Shown here: positions 53,201-61,980 of the stretch, piece after piece
Layout of the letters: each line of letters starts with the position of its first letter
How positions within the stretch are numbered: the stretch's first letter is position 1
Assembly: GCA_003151735.1 (NCBI GenBank)
Contig: PLYI01000071.1
Coordinates: forward strand, 1-61,980
Direction: 5' to 3'
DNA: 61,980 nucleotides
Source: Candidatus Bathyarchaeota archaeon
Lineage (GTDB): Archaea > Thermoproteota > Bathyarchaeia > Bathyarchaeales > Bathycorpusculaceae
Notes under the pieces: generated by a model
Database searches by the model: none
The model's input: only the letters and a program-made list of their open reading frames with translations
Told to the model about the DNA's origin: nothing
Program-made: the position numbers and the translations under genes

Positions 53201-56200
53201 TTAGTCTTTTTTATTTTCTGGTTGTTTGTTTCTGGAGAGTTTGTAGGGCCACCAGTTGAATTTTTGTGCCAAACCCATTAGCGAGGGAACAAAGAAGAGA
53301 ATAACAACGGTTACGTCTATCAGGATTGCGGTGGTTACTGCGAGGCTGATTTCTTGAAGAATCGCAATGTTAGTTATTATCAATGATGCGAAGACTGTGG
53401 CGAGCACTATTCCTAAGCAAAGGATGGTTACCCAGACTTTATCGATGGCGGTCACTATGGCTTCGTTGTCGGTTTTGCCGTTGAGCACTTCTTCTCGGAT
53501 ACGTGTTAAGAAAAATATGTCATAATCAATTCCCACGCCCAGCATAGTTACTACAACGAATAGGGGCGCAAAGTCTAGAATTGGTAAGTTAAGGGCGAAA
53601 TAGAATATGGCTGAAGTAATTGCTAAAGCGAAGACAACGCTGCAAAGTATCGTAATTATTAGGCGGATAGGTGTAAAGGCTGAACGCAGCTGGAAAAACA
53701 GAATTACATAGACTGCTGCTGAAAGGATTGCTACAACTTCTGGGATAAGTGATGTCATAAACGTGTGGCTATCGTAGGTTGATTGAGTTGTCCCTCCGAA
53801 GTAAACATTTATTCCGTTTACAAATGTCAGCTGGTTAATTTCCTGTTTCATTGTGTTTAAGGAATCGACGGCGGCTTGACCAAAAGCTGAACTAGAAAGG
53901 CCTACTGTAATCACTACGGTTTTGTTATCTTTTCCGATAGTTGAAAACATTTGGCTCTCGTATTGCACACGTAGGGTTTCAGGCATGTTCTCAACATTGG
54001 AATAGTTGAATGTGTTTCCAAAGGGTCTGGTTGGTCCTGCAACACTTGTTACGCCCTTCGAATTAGCTGCGGTGGCTGTTATTTGCTCAATCTGGTCGAG
54101 CAGAGTTTGGTTAAACTGGTTGTTTCCATAAGTCACTTGAGTCGGCGTTGTGATAACAATTTGTGTTGGATCTATGGCTCCGCTTCCAAAACTGTTAGCT
54201 ATGGCGGTGAGTCCCTGATTGCTTTGGAAGTTTGGAATCAAACTTAGAAAATCCTGGCTGGTAGGCGTATTATACATGACGAGGAAGGCGCCTAAGGCAA
54301 CTAAACTGATCAGGATTACGATGGGGACCTTACGTTTAAGTGTGTTATGTGCTAGTCGTTTTAGTATGCTCTTGTTGGGGTCAGATTTTGTTTTGCTAAA
54401 TCTGTTTAGTCCTGGCCAGAAAATTTTGTCTCCTAAAGCAATTTCAAGAGCTGGCAACAGAGTGAGTGATGCCAAAAGCAAAATTGATACCCCCAACGCT
54501 ATTGCGGTTCCCACATCACTAAAGATGGGTACGTTAGCAACAGCCATGACTATGTATGCGACAATCACAGTTATGCCCGCAGTTAGGACTGCTTGTCCTG
54601 CCCACTTAAGAGAAATACCTACGCTTTCCTCAATGGATTTGCCTTTCTGCCGCTCTTCCCTTGTACGTTTAAGCAGCAGCACCGCATAGTCTACCGCTAA
54701 CCCCAACATTAGCAAGATGGTTAAGGTAGGTGTAAGGAAAGTTAAGCTTGAATGTCCCACATCCACAACTGCAAGGTAGATGGCGGCAAGCGAAACCGAA
54801 ACTGAAACGCCCCCAAGTAACACAGGAATTAAAGCTGCCAAAGGCGCCAAAAACAGGAGACCAACAATTAAAAGAGAAATTGCTATGGCGGGACCAGCCG
54901 TTATTTCAAGGGCAGGCAAAAACGCTTTTTCAACATCTTTACTTAGAACTGATCCGCCAGTAACGTAAACCGAGCCGAATTTTTGCAAGCCAGAATTTTT
55001 TACATCAGATTCTACCTGAGCAATCGTGTTTTGGTCTGTATCAGATGAGAATCCCAGTATCACTAACATTGAATCATTTTTTGAGTTAACGAAATTGCCT
55101 GTTAGGGCGCTTGAGGGTATGTACGGGTAATATGTGAATGATTGGGTTGAAACTAAATTTTGAATTGCATGGTTAACGTCGGCGACTGTTGCATTGGGCG
55201 AAATTTCTGATAGGAGGCCGCTAAGTGAAGTAGCGTTTATGGAGAAGAGTGGTGAGTCTTTGAGGGTGGTTTGGGTGGCATTTGAAATAAATTGGCTGGC
55301 TAACATCCATGTTTGGGTGTTGCTTGGTGATGAACCTAGCTGATAAGAGGACCCAAATAAATCGGAAACTGAGAACCCTACGTCTGAAGAGGTCAAGTTA
55401 GCGTAGGAGTTTTTTAAAAACGTGATTGCGTAGTTTCCAAGGGTTGCATTTGAAGGTGACGAACCAAAACTGTACAGTTGATTAACAACGGTAGTTGGGG
55501 AAGCGCCTAATGTTGCGGAGAGGTCTTCGGGAATGCTTGACGCAATGGTTGCGACTGTAAGGTTGGCTATTGCCGTTGGTTGGTTCCAATTGTTAATGTT
55601 TAAGCCAGAAGCTGCAAGACCAATGGTTTGATTTGTCTGTGTATCAAGCTGCGGGTTGCTCATAAACGCTGAAACTGACTGACCTATTGCAAAGGCTTCA
55701 CGGTCAGCCACCGAGGTGCTATTTGGGAGAGCTTGAAAACTAGCTGTCCAAGCGCCAAAGAACGCTGTGTAGTACCCAATTGCTTGTGGGTCGCCTCCAA
55801 AATTGTTAGTTGAGCTAAAAGCAGTGATGTTTGCCTGCATGTTGGCAATGGATGGATCTGTTACGTTTTGAGCAATGATACCTTGCCAAGCACCCACAAA
55901 TGCTGCAGGGACTCCATATATTAGTTGGGCTGTTTGGTTGATGCCGTCCTGTAGCGCAAAGACGTTTGAGCTTAAAACTGAAAGATTATCCTGCAATGTG
56001 TATAGTCCAGAGTTAATGGTGTTTATGTTGGATTGCAAACTTGCTGTTTGGTTAATTAATTCTGTAATGGAGGAGTTAAGAAGGCTTTCCTCAAGTGTGT
56101 AAAGGCTTGTTTCTCCAGTAAAGTTAGCGATGTCCGTGTTTTTAGATAGGGTTTCGTTGAGTGCCAGCACTTTCTGCTTTAATGCATCAGAATACACTGG

Positions 56201-56488
56201 AACTCCTTGAAGGACAACTATGATGCTGCTGCTACGGCCATCATTATTGCTGGTGCCGTTAGTGCTGTTAGTGGCTGTATGGAATTGAGCATCAATTATG
56301 TGAGCTGCTTTATCTGACTCCGTGTTGGGGCGAGCTCCAAATCCCCCTGTCAAATCATAGGAAACAGCTGAAAAGAAGCTTGGAATAAGAACAAGCGATA
56401 GCAGTACTGCAACCACCCATGCTATTATGATTAATCGGTGACGCTTGCGGATGAAACCGTTTAGAGAGTCGAAAATTGATCGTGGCAA
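53201..56488 (-). CDS. MMPL/RND-family membrane exporter
   Basis: 1095 residues. A helix near residue 20, then a large extracellular domain (to about 480) with N-x-S/T sites and a repeated low-complexity N/S/T stretch, then helices with the MMPL signature LTILLMLGLAVDYAVLLLKR near 600, and a second half (VTMLGVGIDYDIFFLTRI). Twelve helices in two halves. Transports lipids or hydrophobic compounds by proton motive force. Probably monocistronic. Confidence 0.92.
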   Translation of the reverse strand: MPRSIFDSLNGFIRKRHRLIIIAWVVAVLLSLVLIPSFFSAVSYDLTGGFGARPNTESDKAAHIIDAQFHTATNSTNGTSNNDGRSSSIIVVLQGVPVYSDALKQKVLALNETLSKNTDIANFTGETSLYTLEESLLNSSITELINQTASLQSNINTINSGLYTLQDNLSVLSSNVFALQDGINQTAQLIYGVPAAFVGAWQGIIAQNVTDPSIANMQANITAFSSTNNFGGDPQAIGYYTAFFGAWTASFQALPNSTSVADREAFAIGQSVSAFMSNPQLDTQTNQTIGLAASGLNINNWNQPTAIANLTVATIASSIPEDLSATLGASPTTVVNQLYSFGSSPSNATLGNYAITFLKNSYANLTSSDVGFSVSDLFGSSYQLGSSPSNTQTWMLASQFISNATQTTLKDSPLFSINATSLSGLLSEISPNATVADVNHAIQNLVSTQSFTYYPYIPSSALTGNFVNSKNDSMLVILGFSSDTDQNTIAQVESDVKNSGLQKFGSVYVTGGSVLSKDVEKAFLPALEITAGPAIAISLLIVGLLFLAPLAALIPVLLGGVSVSVSLAAIYLAVVDVGHSSLTFLTPTLTILLMLGLAVDYAVLLLKRTREERQKGKSIEESVGISLKWAGQAVLTAGITVIVAYIVMAVANVPIFSDVGTAIALGVSILLLASLTLLPALEIALGDKIFWPGLNRFSKTKSDPNKSILKRLAHNTLKRKVPIVILISLVALGAFLVMYNTPTSQDFLSLIPNFQSNQGLTAIANSFGSGAIDPTQIVITTPTQVTYGNNQFNQTLLDQIEQITATAANSKGVTSVAGPTRPFGNTFNYSNVENMPETLRVQYESQMFSTIGKDNKTVVITVGLSSSAFGQAAVDSLNTMKQEINQLTFVNGINVYFGGTTQSTYDSHTFMTSLIPEVVAILSAAVYVILFFQLRSAFTPIRLIITILCSVVFALAITSAIFYFALNLPILDFAPLFVVVTMLGVGIDYDIFFLTRIREEVLNGKTDNEAIVTAIDKVWVTILCLGIVLATVFASLIITNIAILQEISLAVTTAILIDVTVVILFFVPSLMGLAQKFNWWPYKLSRNKQPENKKD

Positions 56489-56827
56489 TTAGCATCAAAC
56501 TCCTGAAACTTCATGGTTAACTTGTTATCTTAGTCATGCCTGTTTGCGTCGCCTTTCTTAAGGATTTTCCACAATCGCAAAGTAAACTTATGTGAAATGT
56601 CAGACTCGAACACAAAAAATACACAGAAGGGTAAATATCGTTGCAAAGAAATTCTTTTATTGAAAATTGATGGTGCCGAGGGCTAGCTTGACACCGTCGT
56701 TTAAGCCGTCGTTACAAAATAATGTTCAGAACGAAAGTACCTTGGACCTATCTTATCTCCCAAAAGGTTTGAGTTCCTTTGCCTGAAACTTGTAAATTTC
56801 AGTTTTTATTAAGTTCAAGACAATGGC

Positions 56828-56844
56828 AAGTCCGCCGAGTTGCA
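56828..56844 (+). repeat. 17-bp direct repeat, copy 1
   Basis: AAGTCCGCCGAGTTGCA matches 58474-58490 exactly. The pair flanks the orphan 423-residue gene. Confidence 0.6.
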
Positions 56845-56884
56845 TACCCGAACAGGTTCAAACCCATACTAAATCTGAAACGTA

Positions 56885-56963
56885 GTTGAACCACTGGGAT
56901 TTGAACTTAAGACTTAGGCTGTGCAGCCTAATCATGCTTCTAACAGCTGAAGCAGCCGTCAAC
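56885..56963 (-). other. Degenerate tRNA-like sequence (possibly tRNA-Cys)
   Basis: The minus strand has a D-arm-like GCTTCAGCTGTTAGAAGC, an anticodon-like stem TTAGG...CCTAA around CTGCACAG (GCA triplet, one base too many), and a T-loop GTTCAAATCCC. Acceptor ends pair poorly. Best read as a decayed tRNA gene, though an indel in a real gene is possible. Confidence 0.35.
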
Positions 56964-57142
56964 ACACATAATGCTATATCGAGGAGCGTCAGGGACCTTG
57001 CCAACTAATTTAGGGGCAACCGTGCACGCAATTTTAAAAAATACTAAGTCGGGACTCGGAGGTTAAATTATCCGTCGATAGTTTATCCTCCGCCGTCAGT
57101 ATTATATATGACTACACGCTATAAATAACTTGTGGAATCTTT

Positions 57143-58414
57143 TTGTCAACCCCTAATATAACTCACGTCCACTTGTCTTTGATGCGTATTTTCAGGTACA
57201 ACCCAGAAGGGAAACGAATTGAACCAAAGTTTGAGTTCTTAGAAGATTGCAACAAGTATTATGAGCAGGTAATATATGACAGCAGGTTTCTGGGAAGTCA
57301 AAACATCACCGTTCCGTTTGTGGGTAAACTCAGATCCGGCATCGATATCAGCGGTGTTGAGGTTGACCCTTTCTTATTCAAGTTGCAGAACTACTACTCT
57401 CAGCTTGCCAAACGTTATAAGCTGTTCCTTACGCCGCATTATCCCTGCGCCGTTGATATCCTCAATTCAGAGAATAAAGATTATAACATTAAATTATCAA
57501 CGTTGCCTGGTTCGTTAAGCAGCTGCTCGGATGCAAAATTGAGCATTTCTCTGAGAATTTACCCGGCTGGCTTAGCTTCGTTGCGACTTGGACTTTTTCT
57601 CCAGACGTCTACAAGCTTCCAGATCGAAGACATAATTGACTTCCTCGTTAACAGGAACGCAATAGTCACGATGGGAAACCAAGATTACAACATTGACAAA
57701 CTCACCAAAGAGTTTGCTCATAGGTTGTCAGCTGGCCTTCTCAATAACCCTCAAACAAATTACATCGAAGAGCAAATAGCCTCTATGGTGACCATAATCG
57801 AGGCTAAACCATCCCCGACTTTTCAGAACAACTCGGCAGACGTATTCTTGCCGTTGCTTTACCTGAACATGCACCCTGACAACAGTCTTCCAGTAACCGG
57901 CAACCTAGCGAAAGACCCCGATGTTTTCATGGCAGGAGGAAGAAGAAATGCGGTCTTTTTCATTCCTGAGAATAACGCAGATCGCCGAAAACTTCGACGA
58001 TGGACTAGGAACGTTTTCGAGCTTTACGCTCTGCAAAATTTGCAGAGCCAAAGCATTGCCTCAAGAGCTGTCTCAAGCGATTTTCAAGCACGGCTATCTC
58101 AAGAAAACTGGATAAAGAAACTTAAGAAGGGAATCCTGCCTCCGTCCCTTAATTCTCTGTTTTCCGACTGGAACTATGTGCACCTCCACCAACAAGACTT
58201 TCCGCTGCAGAAAGCGGTGTGGAAAACGCGTTATGCAGAAATCTTAAAAGTTTTAGACGCAGATAACGCCATCAAAAACAGCGAAACCCAAGCAAGAACA
58301 CTTTTGGACGACACTGTAAAACAGGCAGCTCAAGATAGCAAAGACGCTTCGTCATGGCTTCAAAAGTTTATTGATATAGTGGGAAAGATTGTTCAACTTC
58401 CAGTGAAGTTATGA
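57143..58414 (+). CDS. Orphan protein of 423 residues
   Basis: TTG 57143 with TATA-like CTATAAATAA 15-25 bases upstream; ATG 57182 (MRIFRYNPEGK) is another start. No family recognised. Mixed alpha-beta, no membrane segment; C-terminal third is helical. The gene is flanked by 17-bp direct repeats and tRNA-like debris, so it may be horizontally acquired cargo; defence or envelope functions cannot be assigned. Confidence 0.65.
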   Translation: MSTPNITHVHLSLMRIFRYNPEGKRIEPKFEFLEDCNKYYEQVIYDSRFLGSQNITVPFVGKLRSGIDISGVEVDPFLFKLQNYYSQLAKRYKLFLTPHYPCAVDILNSENKDYNIKLSTLPGSLSSCSDAKLSISLRIYPAGLASLRLGLFLQTSTSFQIEDIIDFLVNRNAIVTMGNQDYNIDKLTKEFAHRLSAGLLNNPQTNYIEEQIASMVTIIEAKPSPTFQNNSADVFLPLLYLNMHPDNSLPVTGNLAKDPDVFMAGGRRNAVFFIPENNADRRKLRRWTRNVFELYALQNLQSQSIASRAVSSDFQARLSQENWIKKLKKGILPPSLNSLFSDWNYVHLHQQDFPLQKAVWKTRYAEILKVLDADNAIKNSETQARTLLDDTVKQAAQDSKDASSWLQKFIDIVGKIVQLPVKL

Positions 58415-58473
58415 TCATGTGGAGTTGTGACCCGCAAATCCCTCTCTTTTGCCCTCCTTAACCAATACGAGAA

Positions 58474-58490
58474 AAGTCCGCCGAGTTGCA
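58474..58490 (+). repeat. 17-bp direct repeat, copy 2
   Basis: AAGTCCGCCGAGTTGCA, identical to 56828-56844. It lies between the 423-residue gene and the IS110 remnant. Confidence 0.6.
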
Positions 58491-58550
58491 GACCTGACCG
58501 AGACTGATGGTATGGGAAGTGTTAAACGGGCGGGGCGCTCACGCCATACC

Positions 58551-59535
58551 ATGAGCGCCTCTGTTTGTGGGTTGGATGTGCATAAGGATAGTACTTATGC
58601 GACTATTTTGAATTCTGAAGGAAAAATAATCAACCAGATGAGAATGAATAATGAGAAAGTGCTGTCGTACTTGTCCCACTATAAGGTGAGCAAGGTGGCG
58701 ATGGATGCTTCTACTCCGGTGGCGTCGTTGTATAGGCAGTTGATAAGTGAGGGCTTTGACGTTGTGGTTTCTCATCCTAAGAAGACGCGTTATATTGCTG
58801 AGGCTAGGATTAAAAGCGACAGGGTTGATTCCAAGGTTATTGCCGAGTTGGAGGTTGGATGCGTTGCCGCTTGCATATGTGCCTAGCAAAGAAACGTCGG
58901 ATTTGCGAGAAAAGGTGAGGCGAAGAGCTTTCTTGGTCCGAGAACGTGTCAAACTTCGCGTGAAGATTGAGTTTTCTAACGTATGAGGGAATTAAGAGGC
59001 CTTCTGAACATGGCTTATTCACACGGAAGGGTATTGAGTGGTTGGGGTCTTTGAAGTTTGAGTCTGTTGATTCTTATCTTAGAATTATGGACATTTTTGA
59101 TGAGGAAATAAAAGTGCTTTCTAGGCAGCTGGAGGGTTTGGCTAGGGAAGATGAGGATGTTAAGTTGTTGATGACTGTTCCGGGCTTGGGTTATTATTCT
59201 GCGTTGCTTGTGAAGAGTGAGATTGGCGACGTTAACCGTTTTCCGTTTGGGGAGAGACTTTGTAGCTATGCTGGTTTGGTGCCGTCTACTCACGCGTCTG
59301 GCGGCGTGGTTAGGCATGGCGGTGTCACGAAGGAGGGTAGCCGTTGGCTGCGTTGGGTGATGGTTGAGGCTGCTTAGACGCATGTGCATAGTATGATACT
59401 TCCATTACGAGGGCGTATCAGGGAATAGCGCAGAGAAGGGGAAAGAGAGCCGCTATGGTGGCTGCTGCTCGTAAGTTGTTGTTGTGTTGTTATTCGGTGT
59501 TGAAGAATAAGCGCCCGTATTATGATCAGGCATAA
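58551..59535 (+). pseudogene. Inactivated IS110-family transposase
   Basis: Pieces in three frames: MSASVCGLDVHKDSTYATI... RIKSDRVDSKVIAEL (DEDD domain with LDVHKD), then LPLAYVPSKETSDLREKVRRR, then SLKFESVDSYLRIMDIFDEE ... MTVPGLGYYSALLVKSEIG and FPFGERLCSYAGLVPSTHASG (transposase_20), ending RKLLLCCYSVLKNKRPYYDQA. An in-frame TAG follows VEAA near 59375. At least three lesions, so it is a dead element. Confidence 0.85.
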
Positions 59536-60155
59536 ACTTTCCTCATTTTTCACACTGTCCCTGTTGTGGACGAGAGACTGATTGAGGATGCCTGGATGCG
59601 TAGCCATATTGCCTATTTAGTGTGGGCGAATAGGTGTATGCCTCAATCGACTGCGGCGAAAAGAGAGGATTAATTTGGAGGTAGAAGGCATGAGGAAAAA
59701 AAACCAAATAAAGGACTTCACATAGGTGTGTGAAAACTCAAATTCAATTCTAAAAATTGATACTTATATCTGGAAACATGCTCTGAACTCATTAAATCAA
59801 CATATATTTAACAACTTTCCGGAACCGAAAATAGTTTTTACGCAGTCTGAAACGGGTATGAGCCCCCATTGCTTAAACCGTTCGCCAAAGCTATTTTCTT
59901 AAGTTTAGACCAAGTTTGAAGCTACCCGCTCCTAACCAGGAATCGGGTTCGATGGGATTCGTCTAATGTCTTAAGCGAATCCAATGCAATCAAAGGACAA
60001 ACACGAAGTCCGTGGGGCCGCTGGGATTTGAACGTCGGATGTGTCGTGACATCACCCGCGAGTTTCCCCTTTTTTCAACAAAAGGTCTTGACAATAAAGT
60101 GTGTTTAGAAAGCTCTTTATTCAATATGATTTCTATCTTTCTTAAGGTATTTTGA
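59536..60155. other. Intergenic between IS110 remnant and Lrp-like gene
   Basis: Contains the IS110 right-end debris to about 59680 and a tRNA-like fragment at 60013-60069. A TATA-like region precedes the TTG start. No intact gene. Confidence 0.4.
60013..60069 (-). other. 3' tRNA-half-like fragment
   Basis: Minus strand: hairpin GATGT...ACATC, then GACGTTCAAATCCCAG and CGGCCCCA, the same acceptor 3' end as tRNA-Pro at 15708. The 5' half is absent, so it is a tRNA remnant of the kind left at attachment sites. Confidence 0.4.
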
Positions 60156-61055
60156 TTGTTGGTAGGAAACAAAGCTTACTCTGACTTGATTAGAGAGTTT
60201 TGGGGTTCATTCTGGAACGTTAAGAAGCCCTACGTTGAAATAGCCAGAAGACTTGGCGTCGATGAGGATACAGTCCGGAACAGAATCAAGCACTTGGAAG
60301 ACAGTGGATTCCTGCTGGGATGGAGATTAGTTCCCAACCCAATATTGCTCGCTCGAAGATATTCGTATCTTCTTCTTGAGGTAAAAAATCAAGATTTTAA
60401 GGAAGAAATCATCTCACGCTTAAAGGTAAAAGACGGGGTCATCTCCATAATCAGCATTTACAACAACAGCCTGTTGGTAACTCTATTTGATGACGAAGAA
60501 AAAAAAGCATCAAGAGAAATCTCCAAGATGGGCATTAGAACTCATCCCCCGATCGTGCAGCAAATTAATGTCCCACAAACCAACTTACAAATGACCCCCA
60601 ATGACTGGAAGATATGTAAGCTACTTTTGAGAAATACAGAAAGTAGGATGGCAGATGTCGCCACGGAGGTCAAAGTTTCAGCAAAGACAGTGAAGCGAAG
60701 ACTAAACAAAATGATGAGTTCTTCTGCAATATTCATCATGCCTATGGTGAGTCACAGAAAGGCTGTAGGCATACCTTACCATCTTATGATACAAACGGAA
60801 GAGGGCAGGAAAGCCGAGGTAGAACTATTTGTGGCTTCCAGAATAGACAACTTGGTATTTAGAGCGGCTGACTCAAAAAACGGCCTTCTTTTCATCTTTA
60901 CAGGCTCAAACATTGCAGAGGGAAAAGAGCTCATTACGTTGGTGAATAAACATCCTGGCGTCAAATCTGCTAAGCTGAGTATTGTTGAAGAGGTTGTTTA
61001 TACCTTCGATTGGCTTGAAAGAGAAATCGAAGAAAGAATAACAACTACAAGATAA
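60156..61055 (+). CDS. Two-HTH Lrp/AsnC-like transcriptional regulator
   Basis: 299 residues, TTG start. HTH at residues 25-55 (YVEIARRLGVDEDTVRNRIKH), an Lrp-like alpha-beta part, then a second HTH (RMADVATEVKVSAKTVKRRLNK) near residue 165. The C-terminal alpha-beta ligand-like region ends with VYTFDWLEREIEERI. A doubled Lrp-type regulator; target unknown. Confidence 0.8.
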   Translation: MLVGNKAYSDLIREFWGSFWNVKKPYVEIARRLGVDEDTVRNRIKHLEDSGFLLGWRLVPNPILLARRYSYLLLEVKNQDFKEEIISRLKVKDGVISIISIYNNSLLVTLFDDEEKKASREISKMGIRTHPPIVQQINVPQTNLQMTPNDWKICKLLLRNTESRMADVATEVKVSAKTVKRRLNKMMSSSAIFIMPMVSHRKAVGIPYHLMIQTEEGRKAEVELFVASRIDNLVFRAADSKNGLLFIFTGSNIAEGKELITLVNKHPGVKSAKLSIVEEVVYTFDWLEREIEERITTTR

Positions 61056-61171
61056 TGTGCATATTAGCGCTGTCAAATTTGTGTAGTTTCCTTTGTCCAA
61101 AAACACGAAGTCTCTTCGGCATGAATTTAAATCATTATTTTAAGTTACTTTATTATGAATGGTGCCCGAAT

Positions 61172-61534
61172 ATGGAATCGAAAAATAGTTCAAAAGATGT
61201 TGTTTTGTCATTTCTTAAGACTCTGAACAGCGGAGACTTCACAACCGCTGGAAACTATATAGCTGAAGATGTGTCGTTCTTTGCGCCAGACGGTGCACCA
61301 GTAAGCGGTGCAAAGGCTTACTTTGATGGCTTGAAGCCGCTTGGCTTAAGTTACGTAATAAAGAAAGTATTTGCTGATGGCAGCGACGTTTGTATAATAT
61401 ACGACATAAGTTTCAGTAAACCGGCAGCAGTAACACTGTTTGCATGCGGATTGTATAGTGTTGTTAATGGAAAAATAAGTTCGATTAGAGTAATTTTTGA
61501 TCCAAGACCTCTGTTCAACAACCCGAATAAATAA
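61172..61534 (+). CDS. SnoaL/NTF2-fold protein
   Basis: 120 residues from ATG 61172 (later than a frame opening at 61055, whose lead-in is not conserved). VLSFLKTLNSGDFTTAGNYIAEDVSFFAPDG and a KAYFDGLKPLG helix fit the SnoaL-like NTF2 fold. Function may be isomerase, hydrolase or signalling; unknown. Confidence 0.7.
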   Translation: MESKNSSKDVVLSFLKTLNSGDFTTAGNYIAEDVSFFAPDGAPVSGAKAYFDGLKPLGLSYVIKKVFADGSDVCIIYDISFSKPAAVTLFACGLYSVVNGKISSIRVIFDPRPLFNNPNK

Positions 61535-61536
61535 AT

Positions 61537-61753
61537 TCAAGGACGTGGAGCGCGTGCGCTCATTGGCATTCCTGAAGCCGTAAAAAACAAACTGTTTACA
61601 CCAATATTCATGAATAAAGAGAAAGGTCAAGGCTTCGGCTTACCTGTGATAAAACGTATGACTGAATCATTAGGTGGCACAGTAACTTTTGAGAGCGAAG
61701 AAGGCAAAGGAACAACTTTCATCATACGTTTGCCCCCCCCCCATAGCAGCTAA
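61537..61753 (+). pseudogene. C-terminal remnant of a histidine kinase
   Basis: Frame ends IPEAVKNKLFTPIFMNKEKG then QGFGLPVIKRMTESLGGTVT (G2 box) and FESEEGKGTTFIIRLP (G3), then stop at 61751-61753 after a run of ten C. The upstream ATP-binding boxes are absent. No dimerisation domain. A relict of a signal-transduction kinase. Confidence 0.65.
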
Positions 61754-61826
61754 ACGGTAAATTGGTCTACAAGTGAGCATAGATAGTTTTTTATAGCCAA
61801 AAGTTTCAAAGAAGAATTGGTTCCAG

Positions 61827-61980
61827 ATGTTCAGAAAAAGTAAAGCTGACGAAATAGGTAAGTTCTTTGCCCTGCAGGTGAATAAGAATGAACTTGCAGT
61901 TTTCTATTTGGGCGTATCAGGTTTCATCGCAAGAAGTTCCAGCCAAACAGTTCTCCTTGACCCTGCAGGCATGCTTAAAG
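61827..61980 (+). CDS. Start of an MBL-fold metallo-hydrolase-like protein (partial)
   Basis: ATG 61827 to the window end, 51 codons. ELAVFYLGVSGFIARSSSQTV and LLDPAGML resemble the first strands of MBL-fold hydrolases (L-G-x-S-G-F-x-I ... L-L-I-D-P). The metal-binding HxHxDH lies beyond the window. Confidence 0.5.
   Translation, partial: MFRKSKADEIGKFFALQVNKNELAVFYLGVSGFIARSSSQTVLLDPAGMLK

Larger units (their letters stand above)
56489..57142. other. Intergenic with tRNA-like debris and the 423-residue gene promoter
   Basis: Holds direct repeat 56828-56844, the degenerate tRNA at 56885-56963 and a TATA-like CTATAAATAA near 57118-57127. No other gene seen. Confidence 0.4.

Noticed and set aside
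1..61980. CRISPR array or rRNA genes
   Set aside because: No regularly spaced direct repeats and no rRNA-like sequence found on reading.

Overview
This is an archaeal chromosome segment. It encodes aEF1A, archaeal Trm1, archaeal-type phosphoglycerate mutase (ApgM), an XPF/ERCC4-family nuclease, the methanofuran biosynthesis genes mfnB-D-F-E and the formylmethanofuran dehydrogenase genes fwdD-B-A-C. TATA-type promoters, TTG starts and CCA-encoding tRNA genes fit. There is no mcr gene in the window. Together with small archaeal protein families (DCD-like, Cren7-like, HTH_45-type winged helices) this suggests a C1-metabolising, possibly acetogenic archaeon such as a member of the Bathyarchaeia. 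The lineage is an inference; no marker phylogeny could be run.

Layout. 1-4.4 kb is an AT-rich accessory strip: a 955-bp transposon-like unit with 52-bp terminal inverted repeats and an 8-bp target duplication but no transposase, small zinc proteins, and a tyrosine recombinase. 4.6-13 kb holds housekeeping genes (NTPase, trm1, proC, HAD phosphatase, radical SAM/SPASM, OsmC, DCD-like protein). 13-18 kb has secreted proteins, tRNA-Ala(CGC), tRNA-Pro(CGG), decayed fragments including a CheR tail, and a site-2 protease. About 18.27-28.99 kb is an integrated element inserted between the protease gene and the fwd operon. It carries a HerA/FtsK-like ATPase, a six-gene operon of unknown small proteins, an SF3 (D5/P4-like) helicase, membrane proteins, zinc ribbons, a tyrosine recombinase, and a striking nested inverted repeat. 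29-36 kb is fwdDBAC, fdhD, mobA, mobB and a Rieske protein. 36-46 kb mixes membrane proteins, an XPF-type nuclease, aEF1A, a glycosyltransferase, an RNase HI-VOC fusion and several broken genes. 46-52 kb has apgM, mfnBDFE and a Cren7-like protein. 52.5-62 kb has a DUF429 protein, an MMPL exporter, an orphan 423-residue gene between repeats and tRNA-like debris, a dead IS110, an Lrp-like regulator, a SnoaL-like protein, a histidine-kinase remnant and the start of a metallo-hydrolase.

How the genes fit together. mfnBDFE make methanofuran intermediates. FwdDBAC attach formate-level carbon to methanofuran at a molybdopterin or tungstopterin site. MobA and MobB build the bis-MGD cofactor, and FdhD would sulfurate it. 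The fwd and mfn loci are about 15 kb apart and read as the first step of the archaeal Wood-Ljungdahl branch.

Quality note. An unusual number of genes are broken by single-base indels, some in homopolymers (for example 11.4, 12.5, 38.87, 45.15-45.22, 46.05-46.09 and 58.9 kb). Some may be assembly errors rather than true pseudogenes.
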